Assembly: GCA_965227255.1 (NCBI GenBank)
Contig: CBDDFS010000002.1
Coordinates: 1,302,001-1,366,000, forward strand
Length of the DNA: 64,000 nucleotides
Direction: 5' to 3'
From: CBDDFS01 sp965227255
Lineage (GTDB): Bacteria > Bacteroidota > Bacteroidia > Flavobacteriales_E > Vicingaceae
Numbering within the stretch: position 1 is the first letter of the stretch; each line of letters starts with the position of its first letter. This document shows positions 53,369 to 61,224 of this stretch, piece after piece. Below the pieces are notes generated by a model. It did no database searches, was not told where the DNA came from, and saw only the letters and a program-made list of their open reading frames with translations. Position numbers and translations under genes: made by a program.

Positions 53369-53758
53369 ATGAAGACATTGCTTAGGACATCATCCTTACT
53401 TCTTGCCAGCTTTTATCTGCTGATCTCATTAGGTTTTGGCTTAAAGGCTCACTACTGTCATGGTGACCTCTCATCTATCTCTTACATCGCTTCAGTGAAT
53501 GATTGCGATTGTGGAGATCCGAGCATGGAAATGAAGTGTTGTTCGAATAAGGAGCAATTCTTTCAGTTTGATGAGGAATTGGTTCTGAATTCGAATAAGG
53601 AAGTCCGCTTTGAATTGCTTTCAGCTGGAGAAAGCATTCAAGTGATCAATATAAGCACAGATCAACTTGAATTAGGAGATGATCTGAATTTAGAGGTAAT
53701 TCCGGACCAGGGTCCTCCTTTATTCATAAAGCATACTTCTTTGATCCTCTATGCTTGA
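53369..53758 (+). CDS. HYC_CC_PP family small secreted protein
   Basis: 129 residues with a signal/anchor segment (about 8-26) followed by the diagnostic residues of the HYC_CC_PP family: His28-Tyr29-Cys30, then Cys46 and Cys48, Cys57-Cys58, and a PP pair near the end (DQGPPLFIKH). The clustered cysteines and histidines suggest soft metal binding, for example copper, in the periplasm. It stands first in a cassette with an HMA-domain protein and a TonB receptor, which supports a metal role. The function has not been established, to my knowledge. Confidence 0.75.
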   Translation: MKTLLRTSSLLLASFYLLISLGFGLKAHYCHGDLSSISYIASVNDCDCGDPSMEMKCCSNKEQFFQFDEELVLNSNKEVRFELLSAGESIQVINISTDQLELGDDLNLEVIPDQGPPLFIKHTSLILYA

Positions 53759-53799
53759 GTTTAGTTATATCTCGGATTCAAATTATTAATAACTAAACT
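53758..53799. promoter_or_regulatory. Perfect 11-bp inverted repeat followed by a T-run
   Basis: AGTTTAGTTAT (53758-53768) and ATAACTAAACT (53789-53799) are exact reverse complements separated by 20 bases, and TTTTT follows. It begins in the stop codon of the HYC gene and ends 8 bases before the HMA gene. It may be an attenuator/terminator hairpin or a regulator palindrome. TTTAG and CTAAA cores recall the mntR operator. Confidence 0.5.
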
Positions 53800-53807
53800 T
53801 TTTCAAA

Positions 53808-54152
53808 ATGAAATTTTTTCAATCTCTTATCATAATATTTATTCTCAGTCTGAGTACTCTAAGTGCGCAGAACAAAGAAGTCAAAACAATCAAGTTCGAA
53901 GTGAACGGAGTCTGCGGTATGTGCGAGGAGCGCATCGAAAACGCTCTAGACGTCAGCGGTGTAAAAGCGGCTTCATGGGACAGATCCACTCACATGTGTG
54001 AAGTAACATATCGAACCGATAAAATTTCGGAAGACGAAATTCATAAGCTTCTAAACGAGGCAGGTCACGACACTGAAAAGAGTAAGGCCACCGACGAGCA
54101 ATATGCAACTGTGCATAAATGCTGTAAGTACAGGGAAGACCACGATCACTAG
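53808..54152 (+). CDS. Periplasmic heavy-metal-associated (HMA) domain protein
   Basis: 114 residues: a signal peptide (cleaved near LSA-QNK) and one HMA/CopZ-like ferredoxin-fold domain with the metal site GVCGMCEERIENAL (Cys36, Cys39; M-x-C-x-x-C variant V-C-G-M-C). A C-terminal tail contains HKCCKYREDHDH, rich in Cys and His, which could hold a second metal. It probably shuttles a soft metal ion such as Cu(I) in the periplasm. It lies 8 bases upstream of a TonB receptor gene. Confidence 0.88.
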   Translation: MKFFQSLIIIFILSLSTLSAQNKEVKTIKFEVNGVCGMCEERIENALDVSGVKAASWDRSTHMCEVTYRTDKISEDEIHKLLNEAGHDTEKSKATDEQYATVHKCCKYREDHDH

Positions 54153-54160
54153 ATTTCGTT

Positions 54161-56425
54161 ATGAATTCTTTGAATATATTCAGGAGGTCAGCCTTGACCT
54201 TCCTGCTTATTATTGTTACAGTCTATCCTGTTATTTCTCAAGTCCACCTAAGTGGTGTGGTAGCCGAAGAAAATGACAAAGGAGAAGTTGTTCCACTCTA
54301 TGGAGTCAACGTCTTCTGGATGGGCACTACCATTGGCACTACCACTGATGAACACGGTGTTTTCAAGATTCTCGATGATCATTCGAATCACAAACTTGTA
54401 ATTTCTTATGTGGGTTATGAGAATGATACAATAATCATAGAGAACCATGAAGACCTGATGGTGGTCCTGAAGAATGCCAAGGTGATGGATAAGGTTGAAA
54501 TTGTCTATAGAAAAAAGGCAACTTCACTATCATTCATGGATCCACGTCATACCGAAGTTCTTAATGAAAAAGAATTATTCAAAGCGGCCTGTTGCAATCT
54601 CTCAGAGAGCTTTGAAACTAATGCGTCTGTAGACGCATCATTTTCAGATGCAGTGAGTGGAACAAGGCAAATTCAGATGCTGGGTCTTGCCGGAATCTAT
54701 TCACAGATTACGAATGAGCAATTACCAACAAACAGAGGTTTGGCCACTGTATATGGATTGACCTATACACCGGGTGCGTGGTTGGATAATATCAGTATTT
54801 CAAAAGGGACAGGTTCTGTTGTTCAGGGTTATGAGAGTATAACCGGACAGATCAACACTGAATTGCGTAAGCCAGACGGAGAAGAGAAATTCTATTTCAA
54901 TGCATATGGGAATCAGGGAGGAAGACTGGAGGCCAATGTGGATTACAAGATCCGACTGAATGAAAAATGGACAACCAGTCTGCTCTTGCACGGAAAAACC
55001 CTGCAGCAAAAGAATGATGTAAACAATGACGGATTTCTTGACATGCCATTGAATGAGACATTTGTCGGAATGAATCGATGGAAGTATGAAGGTGTAGGTG
55101 GATTGAGAAGTCAGTTTGGTGTGAAATATGTGAATATTTCAGGAAAAGGTGGACAGGTTGATCATGTATTTGAGGGTCCGAAAACCGATCAGTTGACTTG
55201 GGGTACGGAACACACGGATAGCAGAATTGAAGGTTTTGGAAAACTGGGTTATGTGTTTCCAGACAAGAAGTATCAGAGCATCGGACTTCAATTGTTCGCT
55301 GTTGATCATCAACATGAGAGTTATTATGGAACTCGCATCTACAATGGCGACGAGCAAAGTGCTTATTTGAATTTGATCTATCAGAATATTATTGGCACTT
55401 CTGATCATCAATATGCCGTTGGATTGAGCTATTTGTATGATGATTTTGAAGAAAATCTGGATTCATTGGTTTTTGCAAGAACTGAAATGGTGCCTGGGGC
55501 CTTTCTGGAGTATACTTTTACCAGAGGTGAGCATTTCACACTTGTTGCTGGTGCCAGAGTGGATCAGCACAATATGTTCGGGACGTTCTTTACTCCAAGA
55601 CTACATATTCGATATGCCGCTGCCGAGAAAACTGTTTTTAGAGTTTCAGGCGGTATGGGAACCAGAGTTGCCAATGTACTGGCTGAGAACTCGTCTTATC
55701 TTGCCTCATCCAGAGATTTTATATTCCCGGGAACCGATAAAGCATTTGGAATGAATCCTGAAAGAGCAGTGAATTTTGGACTTTCATTTACTCAGGGATT
55801 TCGTCTGGATTACAGAGATGGTGAGATCATTGTGGATCTTTATCGCAGTGAATTTTTAGAGCAAACGGTAGTTGACCTGGATCAAAGTACGAAAGAGGTC
55901 AACTTTTATAATTTGGGAGATGGAAGATCCTTTGCGAATAGCTTTCAGGTTCAGTTGAATTATGAGTTGATTCGAAGGCTTGACATGAAACTGGCATACA
56001 GATTCTATGACGTAAGAACTGATTTCACTCCAGGATTGCTGCTAAAAGCACTTTTGCCAAGGCAGAAAGGTTTTGCGAATCTTGCGTACGAAACTAGAAA
56101 GAATAAGAATTTTGGGCTTTGGAAATTCGATGTGACCTATCAGCTTGTTGGTGAACAAAGGTTGCCACAGACTTTGGATAATCCTGATGAATATCAACTT
56201 GATGAATATGCTCCATCGTATGGATTATTGAGTGCTCAAATTACCAGGGTCTTCAATAAACAATTTGAACTCTATTTGGGTGGGGAAAACCTGACGGATT
56301 TCAGACAGGAAAATCCAATTGTGAGTGCTGATGATCCATTTGGCCAATACTTTGATGCCAGTATGGTGTGGGCGCCAATCTTTGGAAGAATGCTCTATGC
56401 AGGGTTAAGGTGGAAGATCAAATAA
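54161..56425 (+). CDS. TonB-dependent receptor of a heavy-metal cassette
   Basis: 754 residues: signal peptide (about 1-27), carboxypeptidase-regulatory-like domain (about 28-105), and plug domain with QMLGLAGIYSQITNEQLP and ISKGTGSVVQGYESITGQIN. The barrel ends MLYAGLRWKIK. The plug carries an adjacent cysteine pair (KAACCNLSES, Cys144-Cys145). The cassette HYC protein, HMA protein, receptor suggests transport of copper or another soft metal or its chelate. The direction of physiological benefit (uptake versus detoxification) cannot be told. The 3' end overlaps the convergent TIGR02757 gene by 8 bases. Confidence 0.88.
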   Translation: MNSLNIFRRSALTFLLIIVTVYPVISQVHLSGVVAEENDKGEVVPLYGVNVFWMGTTIGTTTDEHGVFKILDDHSNHKLVISYVGYENDTIIIENHEDLMVVLKNAKVMDKVEIVYRKKATSLSFMDPRHTEVLNEKELFKAACCNLSESFETNASVDASFSDAVSGTRQIQMLGLAGIYSQITNEQLPTNRGLATVYGLTYTPGAWLDNISISKGTGSVVQGYESITGQINTELRKPDGEEKFYFNAYGNQGGRLEANVDYKIRLNEKWTTSLLLHGKTLQQKNDVNNDGFLDMPLNETFVGMNRWKYEGVGGLRSQFGVKYVNISGKGGQVDHVFEGPKTDQLTWGTEHTDSRIEGFGKLGYVFPDKKYQSIGLQLFAVDHQHESYYGTRIYNGDEQSAYLNLIYQNIIGTSDHQYAVGLSYLYDDFEENLDSLVFARTEMVPGAFLEYTFTRGEHFTLVAGARVDQHNMFGTFFTPRLHIRYAAAEKTVFRVSGGMGTRVANVLAENSSYLASSRDFIFPGTDKAFGMNPERAVNFGLSFTQGFRLDYRDGEIIVDLYRSEFLEQTVVDLDQSTKEVNFYNLGDGRSFANSFQVQLNYELIRRLDMKLAYRFYDVRTDFTPGLLLKALLPRQKGFANLAYETRKNKNFGLWKFDVTYQLVGEQRLPQTLDNPDEYQLDEYAPSYGLLSAQITRVFNKQFELYLGGENLTDFRQENPIVSADDPFGQYFDASMVWAPIFGRMLYAGLRWKIK

Positions 56426-57179
56426 GTTTTTCGAATACACCCATGCCGAAAAGTGCATAATCATATTTCACAGGATCCTCCGGATCAAAATCACGGAGGG
56501 TTTCTGTCAGCTCAACCACAGCTTTCCAATCGTTCTGCTTGCGATTTAGAAGGCCTAAATGACGAGCGACGTTACCTGAATGTACGTCAAGTGGCATGTA
56601 TAGGGATGAAGGCTTTACTTTGGTCCAGATACCAAAATCAACACCTTTTGAATCATTCCTGACCATCCAGCGCAGGAACATATTGATTCTTTTAGCTGCT
56701 GAACCATTATCCACTCTCGACACGTGTTTTCTTGTTCGTGAAGGAACCTCAAGTTCGAAGAAAATGTTTGGGAAATGAGACAAATTCGTAAACATATCTG
56801 ATGAAGCGGAGAATGCTCCTTCCAGTCCATCGTGATTGAGGTATAGATTCTGGAGGCATTGAATGAAGGTCAGGAAGTCGCCATTGTTAAAAGTTCTGTG
56901 TACAAAGCCCTGAATGGATTTCAAGTCGGTTTCCTTGTGATTCACAATGAAATCATAAGGTGTATTGTCCAGGGAATCCATCATTCTGTCGGCATTATTG
57001 ATGATCGATTTTCTATTTCCCCATGCAATGCTTGCGGTTAGAAAAGCCGATATCTCAATATCTTCCTTCGTTTTGAATCGATGTGGAATGCAAATCGGGT
57101 CATTCTGAATAAATGAAGCTTGATTATAGGCTTCGTATTTTTCGTCGAGTAATTTTTTAAGATGAGTAACGTTTAGCAT
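56418..57179 (-). CDS. TIGR02757 family protein
   Basis: 253 residues of the TIGR02757/DUF2400 family, common in Bacteroidota and some Proteobacteria. Visible conserved stretches are FKTKEDIEISAFLTASIAWG, YDFIVNHKETDLKSIQGFVHRTF, RINMFLRWMVRNDSKGVDFG and LDVHSGNVARHLGLL. The fold resembles HhH-type DNA glycosylase-like helical proteins, but no catalytic function is known. It is cytoplasmic, with no signal peptide. Confidence 0.9.
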   Translation of the reverse strand: MLNVTHLKKLLDEKYEAYNQASFIQNDPICIPHRFKTKEDIEISAFLTASIAWGNRKSIINNADRMMDSLDNTPYDFIVNHKETDLKSIQGFVHRTFNNGDFLTFIQCLQNLYLNHDGLEGAFSASSDMFTNLSHFPNIFFELEVPSRTRKHVSRVDNGSAAKRINMFLRWMVRNDSKGVDFGIWTKVKPSSLYMPLDVHSGNVARHLGLLNRKQNDWKAVVELTETLRDFDPEDPVKYDYALFGMGVFEKLI

Positions 57180-57197
57180 TATGCCCGAATAGATGCG

Positions 57198-57205
57198 TAA
57201 TTTTG
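57198..57205 (+). promoter_or_regulatory. Bacteroidota -7 box for the DUF4294 gene
   Basis: TAATTTTG is an exact match 22 bases before the GTG start at 57228. Confidence 0.45.
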
Positions 57206-57227
57206 ATTCGGGCCAAATTACATCTTT

Positions 57228-57833
57228 GTGAAATACGGCATTTATATATTCTTGATCTTATTCATTCCGTCTTCAATTTTAGCGCAGGAACAGGACAGTC
57301 TTCAGCTCTCGAATAAGGAAAAAAGAATGAAGGCAAAGGTTAGAAATGGAGACACCATCGTTCTGGCTTATTTACATCCGGTTTATATTACGGAAAATTG
57401 GTCGCCAAGGAAGAAGCGCAGGTATATCAAAAAATACAACAAACTGGTGCGCGACGTGAAGAAGGCCTATCCATATGCTAAGCTGGCCGGAGATAAATTG
57501 AAATACTATGATGCTGAGCTAAAGGCCATCGAGGGTAAGAAAGAGCGAAAAAAATTCCTCGATAAGGTTGAAGTTGAACTCCGGGAGGAATATGAAGGTG
57601 ATCTTAAAAAACTAACCATCACACAGGGAATCATCCTGATCAAACTTGTTGATCGGGAAACAGGAGATACCAGTTATGAATTGGTAAAACAATTCCGCGG
57701 GTCATTCAGCGCATTCTTCTGGCAACAACTTGCCAGGTTATTCGGACACAATCTGAAGTTGAGATACGACCCAATGGGAGAAGATTATCTGATTGAAGAA
57801 GTGGTTCAGCTAATTGAAGCGGGTAAGGTTTGA
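57228..57833 (+). CDS. DUF4294 domain-containing secreted protein
   Basis: 201 residues from a GTG start with a signal peptide (MKYGIYIFLILFIP, cleaved near LAQE). The core KRRYIKKYNKLVRDVKKAYP and TITQGIILIKLVDRETGDTS is DUF4294, a mostly helical and basic domain conserved in Bacteroidota. FRGSFSAFFWQQLARLFG near the end is also typical. Envelope location is expected and the function is unknown. An octamer array starts right after its stop codon. Confidence 0.88.
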   Translation: MKYGIYIFLILFIPSSILAQEQDSLQLSNKEKRMKAKVRNGDTIVLAYLHPVYITENWSPRKKRRYIKKYNKLVRDVKKAYPYAKLAGDKLKYYDAELKAIEGKKERKKFLDKVEVELREEYEGDLKKLTITQGIILIKLVDRETGDTSYELVKQFRGSFSAFFWQQLARLFGHNLKLRYDPMGEDYLIEEVVQLIEAGKV

Positions 57834-57905
57834 TTGGTTAATCTGTTAAGTGGTCAATTTATCAATTGTCTAACCCGAATAACCGAATAACCGAATAACC
57901 AGATC
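57834..57905. repeat. Octamer tandem array (9 units, constant phase)
   Basis: The array begins at the base after the DUF4294 stop codon and ends 5 bases before the convergent hbd stop. Units such as TTGGTTAA, GTGGTCAA and TTGTCTAA change into ACCGAATA (two exact copies) without a phase slip. It thus fills the whole gap between two convergent genes, where a terminator might be expected. Confidence 0.85.
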
Positions 57906-57910
57906 CCTGT

Positions 57911-58798
57911 CTATCTGAAACTATCCGCTACCACCAATTCCTTGCTGCCTTTCGTGTACTTATAAAATCCTTCGCCGCTTTTTGCACCAAGGTGACCGGC
58001 AGTAACCATATTCACCAGCAACGGACATGGGGCATATTTCGGATTTCCAAATCCATCGTAAAGTACATTCAGAATTGAAAGACATACATCAAGACCGATG
58101 AAATCAGCCAGTTGAAGTGGTCCCATTGGATGAGCCATTCCCAATTTCATAACAGTATCAATTTCTTCCACGCCGGCCACACCTTCATGCAGTGTGATAA
58201 TGGCTTCGTTGATCATTGGCATTAAAATCCGGTTGGCTACAAAGCCGGGATAATCATTTACTTCAACAGGAATCTTTCCCAGATCTTTAGACATATCAAC
58301 GACGCTCTTCGTTACTTCGTCGCTGGTCTGGTAAGCTCTAATAACCTCAACAAGTTTCATGATGGGAACAGGATTCATGAAGTGCATGCCAATCACTTTC
58401 TCAGGTCTATTCGTTGCGGCAGCAATCTTCGTAATGGAAATAGAAGATGTATTGGTCGCAAGGATGGCATTTTCCGGAGCATGCTGGTCCATATCTCCGA
58501 AAATTTTCAGTTTCAGGTCAACATTTTCCGTAGCCGCTTCAACAACAAGATCAGCCGCTGAAACACCTTCGCTTAGTTGAGTGTAAGTTTTGATGTTACC
58601 CAGGGTTGAGTTTTTTTGATCTTCAGTGATCTTTTCCTTGCTCACCATTCTGTCGAGGTTCTTTTCAATGGTTGCAAGAGCACGTGAAAGGCTGTCTTCT
58701 GATATGTCGATTAGAGAAACATTATAACCACTTTGAGCAAAAACATGAGCAATTCCATTTCCCATGGTTCCCGCTCCGATCACTGATATATTTTTCAT
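57911..58798 (-). CDS. 3-hydroxybutyryl-CoA dehydrogenase
   Basis: 295 residues. NAD(P)-dependent oxidation or reduction at C3 of short acyl-CoAs in beta-oxidation or PHB/butyrate-type pathways, cytoplasmic. The Rossmann start is ISVIGAGTMGNGIAHVFAQS and the catalytic His is in GMHFMNPVPIMKLVEV. The NRILMPMINEAI and GVAGVEEIDTVMKLGMAHPM helices of the C-terminal domain are complete. A 7-bp inverted repeat lies upstream of its promoter box. Confidence 0.94.
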   Translation of the reverse strand: MKNISVIGAGTMGNGIAHVFAQSGYNVSLIDISEDSLSRALATIEKNLDRMVSKEKITEDQKNSTLGNIKTYTQLSEGVSAADLVVEAATENVDLKLKIFGDMDQHAPENAILATNTSSISITKIAAATNRPEKVIGMHFMNPVPIMKLVEVIRAYQTSDEVTKSVVDMSKDLGKIPVEVNDYPGFVANRILMPMINEAIITLHEGVAGVEEIDTVMKLGMAHPMGPLQLADFIGLDVCLSILNVLYDGFGNPKYAPCPLLVNMVTAGHLGAKSGEGFYKYTKGSKELVVADSFR

Positions 58799-58817
58799 GC
58801 TGAATTAAAAATTTTCG

Positions 58818-58825
58818 CAAAAATA
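58818..58825 (-). promoter_or_regulatory. Bacteroidota -7 box for 3-hydroxybutyryl-CoA dehydrogenase
   Basis: The minus strand reads TATTTTTG, an exact match 19 bases before the ATG at 58798. Confidence 0.45.
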
Positions 58826-58842
58826 GGATAATTCAATTATGA

Positions 58843-58863
58843 ATTGGAGTCAATCTCTCCAAT
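58843..58863. promoter_or_regulatory. 7-bp inverted repeat upstream of the dehydrogenase promoter
   Basis: ATTGGAG and CTCCAAT flank a 7-base spacer. The palindrome lies about 17 bases upstream of the -7 box, overlapping where a -33 element would be. It is a candidate binding site for a fatty-acid-type or other regulator; the binder is not identifiable here. Confidence 0.4.
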
Positions 58864-58878
58864 CCACATCCCATTTAA

Positions 58879-58906
58879 AATTTATAACTTATAATTTATA
58901 ATTGAT
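58879..58906. repeat. Heptamer array (4 units)
   Basis: AATTTAT, AACTTAT, AATTTAT and AATTGAT in constant phase, ending one base before the stop codon of the sugar transferase gene. Confidence 0.6.
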
Positions 58907-58907
58907 T

Positions 58908-60326
58908 CTACTTCCCAGTTCCTCGGAGAACTATGAGTGTGGTGTAGATAAGAATCTTAAAGTCGACAAGAAGAGACATGTTCTCGATGTAAAGAATGTC
59001 GTATTTCATTCTTTCTGTCATCTGCTCAACATTTTCAGCATATCCGTATTTAACCTGCCCCCAGGATGTAATACCCGGTCTAACTTTAAGTAAGTGTTTG
59101 TAATGGGAGGCATTTTGAACGATCTGATCAATAAAGTAACTTCTTTCAGGACGAGGACCTACAAGTGACATATCACCAATCAACACATTATAAAACTGAG
59201 GCATTTCATCCAGTCTTACCTTCCTCATGAACCGTCCGAATTTGGTAATACGATCGTCATTTTCACTCGATAAGCTTGGTCCATTTGATTCTGCATTCTC
59301 ATACATCGATCTGAACTTGTAGATCATAAATGGCTTGCCGTGAATACCTATTCTTTCCTGCTTGAATATGGCAGGGCCTCTAGATGTAAATTTCACTATT
59401 AGTCCAATGAGTATCATCAACCAGCTGAAAAAGATCAAAACGAAAAGAGAAATAAAAACGTCGAGAAATCTCTTTAAAGATTTCTGCCAGGCCGGCATGA
59501 TCTCAGAATTAACTTCGATCAGCGGCGTACCGAAAATTGATGTCATCTTCACAGACCCGGAAAGAATATCATACATATCAGGTATGATCTTTATTAGAAC
59601 GTTCGTTCCTTCCAAATCGTCTATTATTCGCTGAATTTTATGGTGCTCTGAAGATTCAATGGCAATAATTGCTTCTTCTATCTCATGTTTTTCACATATC
59701 TCCTTAATGTTTTTGACATTGCCCACGGCGGGAATGAACTTATCCAGCCCGTTTTTATCATTTCCATTGACATGCACATATCCAATGATTTTATGTCCCC
59801 AACCTGTTGGTGAGTTCTCAATTTCATTGAACACTTTAAGGGCTTTTTCATTCGAACCAATGATGAGGGTAGGAAATCCAAGAAGTCTTTTCTGAATCTT
59901 TTTATTCGCTGCTGTTGTTAGAATTACCCGAAACAAGAAAGTGAAGAAAAAGTGCAGCACAAACAAGCTAAGGAAAGAGACGTAATATTTCTTGTAAGAG
60001 ATTATTTCATCATCAAGAAGGACGGTAAAAAACAATACAATAGTCCCGAACAGCGTTGTATAAAAGGTTTGGAATAATTCACGCACCCTTGATTTACGGT
60101 AAATGTCCTTGTAAAAGCCTGTAACGGTATACAGAATCAACCAACAAATTGGAACGATGACAAGACCGGCAAAGAATTTATAGTTAAGCTGAATTTCTGC
60201 GAAGCTGATGGGTTCAGGAAACTCAAGGAATCTTTTTCTGAAAATGAAAAAGAGACCCCATGCAACTGAAGCCGCAATGAAGTCAAGAGACACATATCGT
60301 AAAATCTGCAATCTCCTGTTCATCAA
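58908..60326 (-). CDS. Polyprenyl glycosylphosphotransferase (WcaJ-type sugar transferase)
   Basis: Starts exopolysaccharide or O-antigen repeat units by transferring a sugar-1-phosphate to undecaprenyl phosphate at the inner membrane. 472 residues: four or five N-terminal membrane segments (about 10-130), a CoA-binding-like middle domain (150-260) and a further hydrophobic stretch near 300. The bacterial sugar transferase domain has IYKFRSMYENAESNGPSLSS, RLDEMPQFYNVLIGDMSLVG and GPRPERSYFI. The start overlaps the stop of the upstream lipoprotein gene by 4 bases. Confidence 0.93.
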   Translation of the reverse strand: MMNRRLQILRYVSLDFIAASVAWGLFFIFRKRFLEFPEPISFAEIQLNYKFFAGLVIVPICWLILYTVTGFYKDIYRKSRVRELFQTFYTTLFGTIVLFFTVLLDDEIISYKKYYVSFLSLFVLHFFFTFLFRVILTTAANKKIQKRLLGFPTLIIGSNEKALKVFNEIENSPTGWGHKIIGYVHVNGNDKNGLDKFIPAVGNVKNIKEICEKHEIEEAIIAIESSEHHKIQRIIDDLEGTNVLIKIIPDMYDILSGSVKMTSIFGTPLIEVNSEIMPAWQKSLKRFLDVFISLFVLIFFSWLMILIGLIVKFTSRGPAIFKQERIGIHGKPFMIYKFRSMYENAESNGPSLSSENDDRITKFGRFMRKVRLDEMPQFYNVLIGDMSLVGPRPERSYFIDQIVQNASHYKHLLKVRPGITSWGQVKYGYAENVEQMTERMKYDILYIENMSLLVDFKILIYTTLIVLRGTGK

Positions 60327-61195
60327 TCGTGAATTAGCTTAATGTTATCCAGATACATTTCTACCCGCGGTATATCCTGTCTTCTCAGAAAGCCGATGAA
60401 GATATTAAAATTACTTCCAGGTGTGCTGGCAATTATTGGTTCTGTAAAATCCAGGTAGATCTTATGCCAATCTTCCTGTTCTTTTACTACATATATCGGA
60501 AATTGTTCCGATTTATTGTTCCGATAAAATCCAACAGTAAAGTCGTAATTTGATTTGTAGTTGAGTTCCAGATATATAGGGGAGGTTTCGGATTGTAAAT
60601 TATTTAAAGTTTCTGTGTAGATCTCGAAGAGAATGCCCGGTTCTTCCATAATAACCTCTGCCGAATGATTACCCCGGAATACCAGTTCGGGTTTGTAGTC
60701 ATCACCGGTAAAGGTTATACCCGTGTCTGAATCGGGATTTAAAATATAATTGGGTTGTGGGTCTTCAAATTGTTCTTCCCAAACCACAGTGATGCTATTC
60801 AGATAATAGGTCACCGGTTTTATGGTATCAACTACTCCGGAAATCAGATTATAATCTTCCAATACATATTCGGTGTAATAGGGAAAGGGCCGTCGCTGAA
60901 TAGTGATGCCGGCATTGAATATCCCTGGTCTCAATTCTATCCTGTGTTTCCCACTCGCAGCAATTGGAATTAAGGCAGGTAATTCATAAGCGCCCTGATT
61001 GTCGTTGTCGAGATAAACCCAAACGTCTTTGATGTTGTGTGAGAATATGTCAATACCTGAAGTGTTCTGGGAATTGTCAATTTCGAATTCAGGGATATAA
61101 ATGTAAGACGCAACTACGGCCTCGGTAGGCTTCGTCCTGCAGGAAGAGAAAAGATAAATCGTGACAAATAGCAATGCAACCCCTCTAGTCAACAT
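60323..61195 (-). CDS. Lipoprotein of unknown function
   Basis: 290 residues with a lipobox IYLFSSC near residue 19, hence lipid-anchored. The body is beta-rich with many aromatic residues (TVVWEEQFEDPQPNYILN, VEMYLDNIKLIHD at the end). Its start lies 29 bases after the oxidoreductase stop and its end overlaps the sugar transferase, so the three genes form an operon. It may take part in polysaccharide export or in anchoring the product, but I do not recognise a named family. Confidence 0.6.
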   Translation of the reverse strand: MLTRGVALLFVTIYLFSSCRTKPTEAVVASYIYIPEFEIDNSQNTSGIDIFSHNIKDVWVYLDNDNQGAYELPALIPIAASGKHRIELRPGIFNAGITIQRRPFPYYTEYVLEDYNLISGVVDTIKPVTYYLNSITVVWEEQFEDPQPNYILNPDSDTGITFTGDDYKPELVFRGNHSAEVIMEEPGILFEIYTETLNNLQSETSPIYLELNYKSNYDFTVGFYRNNKSEQFPIYVVKEQEDWHKIYLDFTEPIIASTPGSNFNIFIGFLRRQDIPRVEMYLDNIKLIHD

Positions 61196-61224
61196 GAAGG
61201 CAAAAATATCGATTAAAACAGAAA

